This document shows, in pieces, positions 21,871 to 32,624 of a stretch of 64,000 bases of DNA; position 1 is the first letter of the stretch, and the number at the start of each line of letters is the position of its first letter. The notes under the pieces are model-generated. The model made no database searches and was not told where the DNA came from. It worked only from the letters and a program-made list of their open reading frames with translations. A program made the translations under genes and the position numbers. This DNA is from Effrenium voratum (Eukaryota; Sar; Dinophyceae; Suessiales; Symbiodiniaceae): positions 1 through 64,000 of the forward strand of contig CAUJNA010003290.1 in assembly GCA_963377175.1 (NCBI GenBank), given 5' to 3'.

Positions 21871-22277
21871 TCTTTGAGCAACCAAGGTACGTCTATGTGT
21901 TTGTGCACTCCTCTGTCTTCGTGTGCCCTGGCTCCCCATGGTGCCCGACGTTGCAGACAATATTGCCGGGCAGTGCGGGCGTGACGGGGCCCGTAAACAT
22001 CGTTGTGTATCGGGGTGTGCAGACCTAAGAGCAGGGAGCCAGTTTTTCGGGAGCTGCAAAGGCTGACTCTGATCGAAAGCGCGGGCTCCAGTCTATTGAA
22101 GCTTTGTCACCGAAGCATCGGCTTCTTTTGAAGCTGCGTGTCCACGCCTTGTGGTTTCTTTGGTTCATTACATGTTTGGCATCCTCGCCTGCCCCACTTT
22201 TGCCCCGCCCAGACGCCTGCCTGAGGGCCTGGCTCTTGGGTTTTTGCCGGCATCTTTGGCCAGCCCAGGGGCATTAG

Positions 22278-22405
22278 GCCATGGGTCAAAATCCCGTACC
22301 CCCAGTGAACATCCCGATCCCCACTAAAATACAGCCTAAAATGGGTGGTGTATTCACCAATCCAACCAAAATGAAATCGCAAAGTGGTTTTGACCACCAC
22401 AGCCA
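22278..22405 (-). repeat. introner-like element, GGTCAAAA superfamily
   Basis: It begins GGCCATGGGTCAAAATCCC and ends GGTTTTGACCACCACAGCCA. The left interior (GTGAACATCCCGATCCCCAC) is the reverse complement of sequence at 24100-24165 and 63385-63440. All these copies share the GGTCAAAA ends with the elements at 1007 and 10625. Confidence 0.5.
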
Positions 22406-22505
22406 TTTGTGGCTAGGGTTATGCAGCTTTGGGTCCATGTTTCCACTTACCAGGGCCACCCATGTTGGTACCGATTTTGTTGAGCCATACCCATTTGGAG
22501 CGCCC

Positions 22506-22660
22506 TGAGGCGCTCCATCATGATGTCCATGATCATTTGGGACTGGCTGCTGGCCCGGCTGCTGGGCCGCCCCATCTTCGGCGCGGACTACGACGGCCAG
22601 GGCTGGCGCGACTGGCACCGAGCCGTGCTGCTGGTGGTGATCATGCAGCGGCTCGGCAGT
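22506..22660 (+). CDS. polytopic membrane protein, exon
   Basis: The frame reads SIMMSMIIWDWLLARLLGRP then IFGADYDGQGWRDWHRAVLL and VVIMQRLGS. It has two hydrophobic stretches around a polar loop with aromatic residues. GC-rich. It ends at the edge of the telomere-like tandem. Confidence 0.5.
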
Positions 22661-22670
22661 CGCTGGGTCG

Positions 22671-22784
22671 GTTTAGGGTGGGTTTAGGGTGGGTTTAGGG
22701 TGGGTTTAGGGTGGGTTTAGGGTGGGTTTAGGGTGGGTTTAGGGTGGGTTTAGGGTGGGTTTAGGGTGGGTTTAGGGTGGGTTT
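22671..22784. repeat. 11-bp telomere-like tandem (GGGTTTAGGGT), ~10 units
   Basis: Ten near-perfect copies of GGGTTTAGGGT. Each unit contains TTTAGGG, the plant-type telomere heptamer also used by many algae and dinoflagellates, plus four bases. It starts immediately after a coding island, so it is interstitial, not a chromosome end. Confidence 0.85.
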
Positions 22785-23149
22785 CGGGTTGAGCGCAGAG
22801 GATAAACTCTCCGGTGCGGAGAGAACATGTCTTCGGTTTCGTGAAAATCTCAAAGGACAAGTGTCAGAAACCTCCAGGAACGATAGAGTGAAGCCACAAG
22901 AACGATAACTTCCCATTCGAAATCGCCGAGAGAGTAGTCTTAGGTTTTGCCGCTTGCTCAGTGTTGTTCTGATTCCTGGGTTCGGACCTTCGGCCCTAGA
23001 CGGCCTTCCGGGGGCTTCCTTTTTCCCCCGCTGCCCTGCTTGAGGTTCGGATCCTCCATGTTTGCCGGCGGCCCAGCCAAGTGCTTGGTGCGAGGGCGGG
23101 GCTCTTGGCATGGCTTGGATGCCTGATTTTCTCGCCGACTGTCAGTCAG

Positions 23150-23255
23150 TCAGGTCATGATGGTTGTGACGTTGACGCACGCCATCCCAGCACTGATCAT
23201 TTACTATCCGGTATTTCTGCTGGCAGCCGCCTTCATCATCAAGTTTCGCCGCTCG
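23150..23255 (+). CDS. polytopic membrane protein, exon
   Basis: After GTCAGTCAG the frame reads VMMVVTLTHAIPALIIYYPV then FLLAAAFIIKF. It encodes two closely spaced transmembrane segments. Last clear exon of the presumed membrane protein gene. Confidence 0.45.
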
Positions 23256-23758
23256 TCAGTGATTTGCTCAGCCCGAGCTGCCTTCAACGGCTGTCCATCT
23301 CCCTCAGCTTGTGCATCCGGACACAGAGCCCATTTTCTCTGCAAGTACCCAAAGTGGCCTCCGGTCTCTTGCAGAAAAGGGGCTTGAGGGATAGCCCACG
23401 GGTTTTCCGAAGATCCTTTGACCTGGGATGGTGCCGATCTCGCAGGGGCTGGCAGTGACCGCGCAAGGTTTGCTAAATTATAATTGACATCTACCACTCA
23501 TTTCATAGTGATCAGGCAAATGGGCAGAGGAAAGCCAGGAAAGCTTCCAACTTCTAGAGTTGTGGCCAACACGGGATGCGCCGCCCCAGCTGCTTTTGCA
23601 CACGGACTCATTAAACTCTTTTGGAGGCTCCAAGGGTGACTTGCAATTTAGCCCCAAAAACAGCCACGTGCCTTCCGTGTCAAACAAATTCGGTTGTGGT
23701 CCTGGTCCTGGTTTACCCCGCTTGTGCTTGTCAAAGCTGGCTGTTAAAAACACCCAGG

Positions 23759-23915
23759 CATAGGTGCCCTTTTTAGGTTAGTTTGATTGAAAATAGATGG
23801 GTTCCACTGGTTTAGATAGGGGTTTTGTTCCATGTACCAGGGGTTCCACTGGTTTAGATGGGTTTTGTTCCATTTCCCAGGGAAGCCCATCGATTTTTCC
23901 AAAAGGCCACCTATG
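23759..23915. repeat. introner-like TIR element, CATAGGTG family, copy 3
   Basis: It begins CATAGGTGCCCTTTTTAGG and ends TCCAAAAGGCCACCTATG. The central part (CCAGGGxxTTCCACTGGTTT) is partly duplicated, which explains the greater length. Confidence 0.65.
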
Positions 23916-24071
23916 AACCCGGTTCCAGCTGCGACGGCCTGAAGGCTCCTGGCTGGAGCTGCTGGGCCTTGACCCAGACGGCCGCGCCGGGCGCGGCTTG
24001 GTGCCCGGGGGCCCGGTTTTGGCCATCTACCCCCTTTGATTTGGCCACTGAGTCAAGAGCAGTGGCACCAT

Positions 24072-24165
24072 CTTGATCTTGGTAGGTGCACCTGAGTTTT
24101 AGCCTATTTTAGTGGGGATTGGCATGTTCACTGGACGATTCGGGTTTTGACCCATGGCCATTTGG
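24072..24165 (+). repeat. introner-like element, GGTCAAAA superfamily, + copy
   Basis: Contains CCTATTTTAGTGGGGATTGG, GATGTTCACTGG-like sequence and the end GGGTTTTGACCCATGGCCA, as at 63345-63443. Confidence 0.5.
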
Positions 24166-24189
24166 CTGGGCGCAATTGCGGGGTCGGAG

Positions 24190-24272
24190 GTGTTAGACGT
24201 GCACAATTCGCCAGGATGGCCAGCAACTCCTTCGTCGCTGTGGTGTCCATTCAGCCAAAGCCTCGGCCAGCC
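24190..24272 (+). CDS. exon-like island, unknown
   Basis: The frame FARMASNSFVAVVSIQPKPR continues PAE and ends before GTGAGAAG, a standard donor. Short, and the family is unknown. Confidence 0.25.
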
Positions 24273-25429
24273 GAGGTGAGAAGTTCTGGTAGTGTTTCAG
24301 GCAGTTTCTGGTTCAGTAGGCCAAGACATACAGAGTGTTGTGTTGGAGGGGGAGGGGAGGGGGGGGGAAGTTTAGAAAGAATCATGGAATCCTGAGCATC
24401 CGGTCGGCTTACAGTCACTTACAGTGCTTGCAGCAAGTCACCCGGACTCAGGACAATGATCGCGTCCATCATCCGAGTTTACTTTGGATCTGCTTGGAAA
24501 CATGGCTACCTGACTCCCTTGACGCCTGGATGCACCCAGTCGCGCTTGCTTTGGCCCCTTGAGCCCACCAAGCCATGTCGCGCCATGCCTCCGCCGCGCA
24601 TCTCGCAATTTTGGGCCTAGGGCCGGCCCAAAAGCCAACGACCACAAGTGAGAGAGGTTGTGCCAGTGGCCAGAAGAGCAACGGACCCACCTGTCAGCCT
24701 GGCTCATGTGAACAGAGCTCCCTACCCGCCATGGCGTCAATGGAGCCAACCCGGGGCCCGCCGCCGCGGGCCCGCCGCCTTTTCCGGCGATGGCGCGGCC
24801 CACGGCCAAGGAAGGCTCCGTGTTGCAAAGGCTCAGGCAGGGTGGAGGGTTGGGCATTGGTTTCAACAAATGGCCCACGTTGCAAGCAACAAAAGGCCAT
24901 GTCCCACGGAATCCCAGAGATAGTTTACAGATTCATAAGTTTCATGGCCCCATGGAAGCCCAAGAGCAGGTTGTTTATGTTGTGTAGAAGCATGTTTAGA
25001 CAAGGGCTCGGCGCAGCGCTTGGCCCAGGGAGAACCTCGTAGAGCCCAACAAGTTCCACTACTCTGCAGCGATCTGCAAATGCGCCTGGCGGCCAGCGTT
25101 GCAAACGCTGCAGGTCATGCAAGCCCGCGGCTGTGAACCCGATATGCCCCTTGCCGAAGCAATGAGGCCCTCGGTCCGATAGGTTTTGCAGCGCTTGCGC
25201 TTGTGCTTCCAAGCTTTGGTGTTGCAGAGCCCGTAGCAGCTCTCAGCAAGCTTCGAGCTGTGACCATGGTTGAGCAAGGCAATCATTAGGTCCTGAGTGT
25301 TTTGAGTTCCCTCCCCCCCATTGAACCTAAAAGAGACCTGAAAGACACATTCTCCTCCAGGGGCTATTTGGGCTCGTGGCAGGCAAAGTGTCAGGTAGAT
25401 TTGCCAAGTTTTCTTCACGCATTGCGCCC

Positions 25430-25732
25430 ATGAGAATCGCGAGCATCATGCTCTTGGCTGTGTGCGCCACTGGCACCCGTCAAACCATCAAGGTGCATCA
25501 GCAGGCTGTTTCTGAAGCTTCGGAGAAGATGGACAAGTCAGAGGGGGCCGAGGATGAGAAGACCGGGCACAAGTGCTGTGTTTGCGATCTCTCCTGGGGG
25601 AAGTGCCAGAAAGGCAGCTACGGCTATGCCAAGAGGTCGTCTTCCACGCAAGAATGCAGGAAGATTTGCGGCCTGTTTCAAAGGTGCTGGGACGAGGACC
25701 CAGAGAAAGATTGCAGCGCGATGGGCATGTAG
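25430..25732 (+). CDS. small secreted cysteine-rich protein, 100 aa
   Basis: ATG at 25430 opens a 100-codon frame ending TAG at 25730-25732, without introns. The N-terminus MRIASIMLLAVCATGT is a typical signal peptide, cut perhaps near residue 16-20. A charged linker (EASEKMDKSEGAEDE) leads to a compact C-terminal domain with eight cysteines (CCVC, KC, EC, IC, RC, DC), probably disulfide-bonded after secretion. No family recognised. The upstream in-frame extension begins with GTG and is not needed. It lies between the membrane-protein and PPR genes. Confidence 0.55.
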   Translation: MRIASIMLLAVCATGTRQTIKVHQQAVSEASEKMDKSEGAEDEKTGHKCCVCDLSWGKCQKGSYGYAKRSSSTQECRKICGLFQRCWDEDPEKDCSAMGM

Positions 25733-25910
25733 TTGCATGCAAGCTGTACTTAGCTGCATCTAGGCACGTAGCTTTGAGCAAAAAAGGTCCGCAAACCACC
25801 TGGATCAGGAACCTTGCGCAACTTGCAACTGGCTTTCTTTCTTTTTTTTTTCTCTCCCTCCTCCAGGCCCCAACAAAAACCCGTGCTCTCGTTTTCTTTT
25901 CACTTGGAGT

Positions 25911-26070
25911 TAGGTTCTGCTGGAACGGGTGCCTGGGCGCCTGCAAGGGCCGCTGGGACCTGGGCCTGGCCCTGCTGCGAGCTGCGCGGAGAACGGCGCA
26001 GCGGCCGGACGAGTTCAGCTACGGGAGCCTGGCGGGGCGCTGGAGCACCACCCTCGCGGCCGGGGGCTTA
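25911..26070 (+). CDS. PPR protein, exon
   Basis: After a T-rich tract and GTTAG the frame reads FCWNGCLGACKGRWDLGLAL then LRAARRTAQRPDEFSYGSLAG. 'WN..L.AC..G.W..AL.LL' and 'RPDE.SY' are the two halves of the ~35-residue pentatricopeptide repeats that are abundant in dinoflagellates. PPR proteins bind specific single-stranded RNAs, usually in organelles, to control cleavage, editing or stability. Further exons follow at 27057, 27375, 27729, 28385 and 28798. Confidence 0.65.
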
Positions 26071-26539
26071 GGGGGGGCTGGCGAGCTCGCCCCCCCCTTT
26101 TCTTTTTTTTTTTGGTTGAGGGTGCCAAAAAATGGGGGGGTGGTTTCCCTGGGACAGTTTCCTTGAAAAAGCGAACCACCAAAAGGGTACCCTCAAGAAA
26201 TGGCAGCACATGTACTTCATGTTGGTTGCTCCATGGAGAAATCCCCTTGGCACGTGGGATTGATCAGCGCCAACGGGGGACCCACACTCGTTTCTGTGTT
26301 ATTCTGCCCCCCCCCAAAAAAAACTCATTTTTTTAACAAAAACCTCAAGGGGAAGGACAGCCGTGCACGTGAAGCAACACGCATGTTTGAGCCACTGGGA
26401 GGGGGTGGGCGGGGACGGCCCGTTCGTTCGAAACGAAGCACCCAGGGTCTGGCGGAGGCGAAGGGCGTGGTGCGCTTCAAGGAGGACTGGAAGAATGGAT
26501 TTGTTTGGGGGGGGGATGTGGGTTTGTGAGAGGAATGCA

Positions 26540-27045
26540 TGTGTGCGTCTGTTTGTTTGTTTGTATTGTATTGTCTTGTCTTGTATTGTTTGTTTGTTTG
26601 TTTGTTTGTTTGTTTGTTTGTTTGTTTGTTTGTTTGTTTGTTTGTTTTGCTTGTTTTACTTGTTTGTTTGTTTGTTTGTTTGTTTGTTTGTTTGTTTGTT
26701 TGTTTGTTTGTTTGTTTGTTTGTTTTGTCTGTTTTACTTGTTTGTTTGTTTGTTTGTTTGTTTGTTTGTTTTGTCTGTTTTACTTGTTTGTTTGTTTGTT
26801 TGTTTGTTTGTTTGTTTTGTTTGTTTTGTTTGTTTTGTTTGTTTGTTTGGTTGTTTGTTTGTCTGTTTGTTTGGTCTGTTTTACTTGTTTGTTTGTTTTG
26901 TTTTGTTTGTTTCGTTTTGTTTTGTTTTGTTTTGTTTGTTTGTTTGTTTGTTTGTTTGTTTGTTTGTTTGTTTGTTTTGTCTGTTTTACTTGTTTGTTTT
27001 GTTTTGTTTGTTTTGTTTTGTTTGTTTGTTTGCTTGTTTGTTGGT
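26540..27045. repeat. degenerate (TTTG)n tract, ~500 bp
   Basis: TTTG units with interspersed TTTTG(T/C)CTGTTTTACTTG blocks recurring about every 60-80 bp, so a higher-order slippage pattern is visible. It lies in an intron of the PPR gene. Long Cys/Leu/Phe/Val ORFs here are artefacts. Confidence 0.95.
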
Positions 27046-27056
27046 TGGTGCTATGC

Positions 27057-27226
27057 GCCTGGAGGCCGCGGAGCGGCAATTTTCCATGAACATCTTCCGG
27101 GCGCAGGGCCGCTGGAGGGAGGTGCTGCTGGCCGCGTGGTCATGCACGCTGGATGGGAACCTTGCGCTGAGCGTTTGCGAGAAGGCCTCGCGGTGGGAAG
27201 AGGGCGTCGGCTTGCTGGAACGGATG
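27057..27226 (+). CDS. PPR protein, exon
   Basis: The frame reads LEAAERQFSMNIFRAQGRWR then EVLLAAWSCTLDGNLALSVC and EKASRWEEGVGLLERM. 'LALSVCEKASRWEEGVGLLERM' is a clear PPR helix pair (normally 'N..ISACEK..QW..AL.LL..M'). It ends near CGGATGTCAGG. The 5' boundary abuts the TTTG tract, so the acceptor is uncertain. Confidence 0.65.
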
Positions 27227-27374
27227 TCAGGCTGGGCACTGGTGCGGACTTTGGACTTTGTGACCTTAGCGGAAAATGTTTGCTTCTCCACAAACGTGCA
27301 AAAGTTGTCAGATTTGCTCAAGGGGAAGAGCCGCCCAGTTTGAGTGTGCAGGAGTGATACTAGGCTTGGCCTTG

Positions 27375-27560
27375 TGTCCAGGGGAGCAGATCCGAAGGGA
27401 TGTCATCAGCTTCAACACCGTGATTGCAGCGACGCACAGTGCAGATTGGCTGCTTTCAGCTCGCTCCCTCGAGCGGCTGCAGGACATCCCATACCGTAGT
27501 GCGCGTTTCCAGAGTCTCACCGAGCAGAACGGTCCATTTCAGACGCAGTCCTACATGCAC
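27375..27560 (+). CDS. PPR protein, exon
   Basis: After GTGTCCAG the frame reads GEQIRRDVISFNTVIAATHS then ADWLLSARSLERLQDIP. 'RRDVISFNTVIAA' is the first helix of a PPR motif and 'W..A..LE.L' fits the second. The right part of the island is less convincing. A 22-bp TIR element begins at 27582. Confidence 0.6.
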
Positions 27561-27581
27561 GCGTTTTCGTTGGTTCCCATT

Positions 27582-27715
27582 TGAGTCACAATCAAAACCC
27601 GGTAGATGAAGGTTAGTAAGGGACGATCCCACCCATAAATAGCTGCGCCCGCCTTCTTAATTCTTTACATGGTTCTGGGTGAACTATTTTTGTACCGGGT
27701 TTTGATCGTGACTCA
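27582..27715. repeat. introner-like element with 22-bp terminal inverted repeats
   Basis: Bases 27583-27604 (GAGTCACAATCAAAACCCGG and two more) are the reverse complement of 27693-27714 except for one base (A/G). About 90 bp lie between. It sits exactly between two PPR exons. The following exon starts 14 bp after its right end, after CGCTAG. Confidence 0.75.
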
Positions 27716-27728
27716 TGTGTGACGCTAG

Positions 27729-28046
27729 GAGTCCGAGCTGCGGCCCGACGCCATCACCTGCAGCACCTGCATCAGCTGCGCCGTCAAGCAGCAGAGGTGG
27801 ACCCGCGCCCTTCACCTCGCGACACTCGGCGGCCGGGTTCCGACGCCGGCGGCGTTCGCGCCCTGGCGCTGGGCGTGCCGCCTGCTGCGGGGAGACGCCA
27901 ACCCCGCAGTGGCCGCCGGGCTGGCGGTGGCGGCCAGCCGCGCCCAGCAGTGGCAGCAGGCCCTGCGGCTGGCGGAGGACGGGGCCTCCCGCAATGTTTG
28001 GGGGATCACGGCACTATGGCATCAGGATGGCAAAGATGCTATCTAA
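27729..28046 (+). CDS. PPR protein, exon with several repeats
   Basis: The frame starting directly after GACGCTAG (27721-27728) reads ESELRPDAITCSTCISCAVK then QQRWTRALHLATLGGRVPTP, two PPR halves. Further helices are AAFAPWRWACRLLRGDANP, VAAGLAVAASRAQQWQQALR and LAEDGAS. The frame stays open to TAA 28044-28046, but the true exon may end near CGCAATG (27990). It is the clearest PPR exon here, although it contains no in-frame ATG. Confidence 0.7.
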   Translation, partial: ESELRPDAITCSTCISCAVKQQRWTRALHLATLGGRVPTPAAFAPWRWACRLLRGDANPAVAAGLAVAASRAQQWQQALRLAEDGASRNVWGITALWHQDGKDAI

Positions 28047-28384
28047 ATAAAGACCAAACTGGGTGCAGCAGACACCACTGCAAGTTAAGGGCGATTCGAT
28101 GGTGAAACGATTCATGTCAGAAGATTCCTCAATGGAGTTTGCTTCCTTTGTAGAAGTGGGCCATGTCGGGTTTTGGAAGACTAAGAACTATCGTTCTCCG
28201 TGGATCCATTTGCCTGTATAGTAGGGAGCCATGGGCTTGCCACCCTTTAAGCACCAAAAGAAAAGGAACATAGCTGGTGATGCGTCTCAAAAAGAAGTAC
28301 TAGAATCAAAGACTAAAAATCTTTCTAACCCTCGCGTTTTCTTATTTTTGAGCCACACCCATAGTATAATTCGCCCAGAAAGTT

Positions 28385-28490
28385 CCGAGGTGCCGAGGGA
28401 GGACGAGGTGCTGGGCAACGCCCTGGTGGAGGCTTGGGCCATGGGCCGGCTGTGGCAAAAGCTGACTACGACCTATGGCTGCCCGGTGCG
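28385..28490 (+). CDS. PPR protein, exon
   Basis: The frame reads SEVPREDEVLGNALVEAWAM then GRLWQKLTTTYGC. 'GNALVEAWAMGRLWQKL' fits a PPR helix pair. It probably follows the exon at 27729, skipping the stop at 28044. Confidence 0.5.
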
Positions 28491-28797
28491 TCTATGGCTT
28501 GGTGGGTTGGTTTGTCGTTATATAGGACTATTTCTAGGGGTCGTGAAAGTCAGAAACTGGGGAGGTTTCCCTGTAAACCACCACACTGGGGGGGACTTTG
28601 GTAGTGGTAAAATCATGGCGCCAGTATGGGTGGTTGTTTTGTTTGTTTGTCTTGTTTGAACGGTGGAAGGTGGGGCCCGTTGGGTCTCGCGTTTCTTTCC
28701 GGCGGCTTTCCCGAGGGCCCAGGTTTTGGTTTTGCTGGTACGCTGGAGCCGTGCTAATCAACCCGGAAGTCTTTGCTTCTCAAGGGCCACCAAGTGA

Positions 28798-28850
28798 GGC
28801 TTCAACAATGCCATCAGCATGTCTGAGTGGATGTCAGGCGGGGAAGGGCA
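28798..28850 (+). CDS. PPR protein, terminal partial exon
   Basis: The frame FNNAISMSEWMSGGEGQR matches the start of a PPR motif ('FN.AIS'). It then runs into a G-rich tract and, 80 bp later, array A. No stop codon or further exon is visible before the array, so the gene is truncated here or continues beyond the window through a very long intron. Confidence 0.35.
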
Positions 28851-28924
28851 GAGGGCGGGGGATGGCGGGGGGGGGGGGAGGTAAGAGGGAAGAATTGGGC
28901 CTATGTGTCGCCCAAGGCCCTGAA

Positions 28925-29189
28925 TAATAGTTTCCCGGGTTCTCCCTGGGCCAGTTCCAGGATATTAAAATAAATAAATAAATAAATAAATCAAAAAAAC
29001 AATGATTTTTTTTTAAATTTCTGGAGGCCTCCATTTTTTGATGTTTTCTAAATAAAATAGAAATAGATAGTTTCCTGGGTTCTCCCTAGGCCAGTTCCAG
29101 GATATTTAAAAAATGTTAAACAAATCAAATATATATTTTTTTTTTTTTTTTTTTTTTTAAAAAAAAACCTCAAATAATTTAAATAGTTT

Positions 29190-29223
<34 letters not shown>

Positions 29224-30840
29224 CAATCTGAAGGCCTCCAAAAATTTAAAAAAAATAAATAAATAAAAATTAATTTAAAGAAAAAATCAAATAATTTAAT
29301 TATTTATATTCTTTAAAAAAAAAAAAAATCTGAAGGCCTCCAAAAATGTAAAAAATAAATACATAAAACTCAATTAATTTAAAGAAAAAACAAATAATTT
29401 AATTATTTATATTCTTTTTTTTAAAAAAGAAAAAATTCTGGAGGCCTGCAAGAATTTAAAAAAAAATAAAAAATATAAATAGTTTCGTGGGTTCTCCCTG
29501 GGCTAGTTCCAGGATATTAAAAAAAAAATCAATTAATTTAAACAATTCAAATAATTTAAATATTTATATTTTTTAATTTTTTGGAATTTCTGGAGGCCTT
29601 CAAACATTTAAAAATAAAATCAAAAATATAAATAGTTTCCTGGGTTCTCCCTAGGCCAGTTCCAGGATATTTAAAAAACATAAAAACATAAAGAATTCAA
29701 ATATTTTTTATTTTTTTTAAAAAAAAAACAACAATTCAACTAATTCAAATATTTATATTTTTTAAATTATTTAAATTTTTGGAGGCCTCCAAAAATTTAA
29801 AAAAAAATTAAAAAATATAAATAGTTTCCTGGGTTCTCCCTGGGCTAGTTCCAGGATATTTGAAAAACTTAAAAAAATCAAGTAATTTAAAAAATTCAAT
29901 TAATTTAAATATTTATATTTGTTTTATATTTTTTAAATTTCTGGAGGCCTCCAAAAATTTAAATAAATTAAAAAAATATAAATAGTTTCCTGGGTTCTCC
30001 CTGGGCCAGTTCCAGGATATTAAAAAAAAATAAAAAATTCAATTAATTTTAAAAAAATAAAATAATTTAAATATTTTTTTTTATTTTTTTTAAATTTCTG
30101 GAGGCCTCCAAAAATTTTAAAAAAATAAATAAATTATAAATAGTTTCCTGGGTTCTCCCTGGGCCAGTTCCAGGATATTTAAAAAATTTAAAAAAAATCA
30201 AATAATTTAAACAATTCAAATAATTTAAATATTTATATTTTTTAAATTTTTGGAATTTCTGGAGGCCTCCAAAAATTGAAGAAATTCAAAAAATTCAATT
30301 AATTTAAACAATTCAAATAAATTGAATATTTGTATTTTTAAATTTTTTAAATTTCTGGAGGCCTCCAAAAATTTAAAAAATTAAAAAATATAAATAGTTT
30401 CCTGGGCTCTCCCTGGGCTAGTTCCAGGATATTTGCAAAAATAAAAAAAAACAAATAATTTAAAAAATTCAAATAATTTAAATATTTATTTGTTTTATAT
30501 TTTTTAAATTTCTGGAGGCCTCCAAAAATTTAAAAAAATTAAAAAATATAAATAGTTTCCTGGGTTCTCCCTGGGCCAGTTCCAGGATGTTTAAAAAAAA
30601 ATGGAAAAATAAAGAATTCAAACAATTTTAAAAAACAATTCAACTAATTCAAATATTTATATTTTTTAAATAATTTTAAAAAAAATAAGAAATATAAATA
30701 GTTTCCTGGGCTCTCCCTGGGCTAGTTCCAGGATATTTGAAAAATTTTAAAAATTCAATTAATTTAAAAAATTCAATTAATTTAAATATTTATATTTTTT
30801 TATTTTTTTTAAATTTCTGGAGGCCTCCAAAAATTTAAAT
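28925..30840. repeat. array A, left arm: ~158-bp AT-rich units, forward orientation
   Basis: About ten units, each with a GC core GTTTCCTGGGTTCTCCCTGG followed by GCCAGTTCCAGGATAT, a second core CTGGAGGCCTCCA, and A/T-only spacers. Spacing between cores is close to 159 bp (for example 29825, 29985, 30143). The first core is internally complementary (TCCTGG at one end, CCAGGA at the other). The second is a 12-bp palindrome. No genes. Confidence 0.95.
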
Positions 30841-30872
30841 AATTTAAAAAATCTAAATATTTGAATTATTTG

Positions 30873-30904
<32 letters not shown>

Positions 30905-30912
30905 ATATATTG
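30841..30912. repeat. inversion point of array A
   Basis: To the left all cores read CCTGGG...CCAGG and ...CTCCAAAAATT. To the right all read ATCCTGGAACTGG and CTCCAGAAATT, the exact opposite orientation. The junction holds an A run of about 28 bases and no GC core. Confidence 0.85.
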
Positions 30913-31227
30913 GAGGCCTCCAGAAATTGAAAAAAATTAAAAAATAAACAAATATTGAAATTAATTGAATTTTTTAAATTGATTGAATTTTTCATTTTTT
31001 TTTAAATATCCTGGAACTGGCCCAGGGAGAACCCAGGAAACTATTTATATTTTTTAAATTTTTTAAATTTTTGGAGGCCTCCAGAAATTTAAAAAATTTA
31101 AAAAATATAAATATTTAAATTATTTGAATTTTTTAAATTATTTGAATGATTGATTTTTTTTTAAATTTCTGGAGGCCTCCAAAAATTAAAATAGTGTAAA
31201 AAATAAATAAATATTTGAATTATTTGA

Positions 31228-31260
<33 letters not shown>

Positions 31261-32587
31261 AAAAATTGGAGGCCTCCAGAAATTTAAAAAATTAAAAAAT
31301 AAATAAATATTTGAAATTAATTGAATTTTTTTTTTAAATTTTTTAAATATCCTGGAACTGGCCCAGGGAGACCCCAGGAAACTATTTATATTTTTTTTTT
31401 TTGATTTTTTTAAATTTTTGGAGGCCTCCAGAAATTTAAAAAAAATAAAAAATATAAATATTTAAATTATTTGAATTTTTTAAATTATTTGATTTTTTAA
31501 TTTTTTTTAAATATCCTGGAACTGGCCCAGGGAGAACCCAGGAAACTATTTATATTTTTTATTGTTTTTTAAATTTTTGGAGGCCTCCAGAAATTTAAAA
31601 AAAATAAAAAATATAAATATTTAAATTACTTGATTTTTTTAAATTATTTGAATTTTTAAATTTTTTCAAATATCCTGGAACTAGCCCAGGGAGAGCCCAG
31701 GAAACTATTTATATTTTTTAAATTTTTTAAATTTTTGGAGGCCTCCAGATAATTTAAAAAATATAAATATTTGAATTAAATTATTTAAATTATTTGAATT
31801 TTTTAAATTATTTGATTTTTTTTTAAACATCCTGGAACTGGCCCAGGGAGAACCCAGGAAACTATTTATATTTTTTAATTTTTTTTAAATTTTTGGAGGC
31901 CTCCAGAAATTTAAAAAATATAAAAAATATAAATATTTAAATTATTTGAATTTTTTAAATTATTTGATTTTTTGCAATTTTTTCAAATATCCTGGAACTG
32001 GCCCAGGGAGAACCCAGGAAACTATTTATATTTTTTAATTTTTTAAATTTTTGGAGGCCTCCAGAAATTTAAAAAAAATAAAAAATATAAATATTTAAAT
32101 TATTTGAATTGTTTAAATTAATTGAATTTTTTATTTTTTTAAATATCCTGGAACTGGCCCAGGGAGAACCCAGGAAACTATTTATATTTTTTTTTATTTT
32201 TTAAATTTTTGGAGGCCTCCAGAAATTTAAAAAAAATAAAAAATATAAATATTTAAATTACTTGATTTTTTTAAATTATTTGAATTTTTAAATTTTTGCA
32301 AATATCCTGGAACTAGCCCAGGGAGAGCCCAGGAAACTATTTATATTTTTTAAATTTTTTAAATTTTTGCAGGCCTCCAGAATTATTTCTTTTTTAAAAA
32401 AAAAGAATATAAATAATTAAATTATTTGTTTTTTCTTTAAATTAATTGAGTTTTATGTATTTATTTTTTACATTTTTGGAGGCCTTCAGATTTTTTTTTT
32501 TTTAAAGAATATAAATAATTAAATTATTTGATTTTTTCTTTAAATTAATTTTTATTTATTTATTTATTTTAAATTTTTGGAGGCCTT

Positions 32588-32624
<37 letters not shown>

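Noticed and set aside
22671..22784. Chromosome end
   Set aside because: The tandem is only about 110 bp, has an 11-base period and is flanked by gene sequence on both sides.
26363..27357. Long ORFs of Cys-Leu-Phe-Val repeats (also at 4065-4485 and 6025-6416)
   Set aside because: They are translations of TTTG microsatellites. The same region is open in several frames and both strands.
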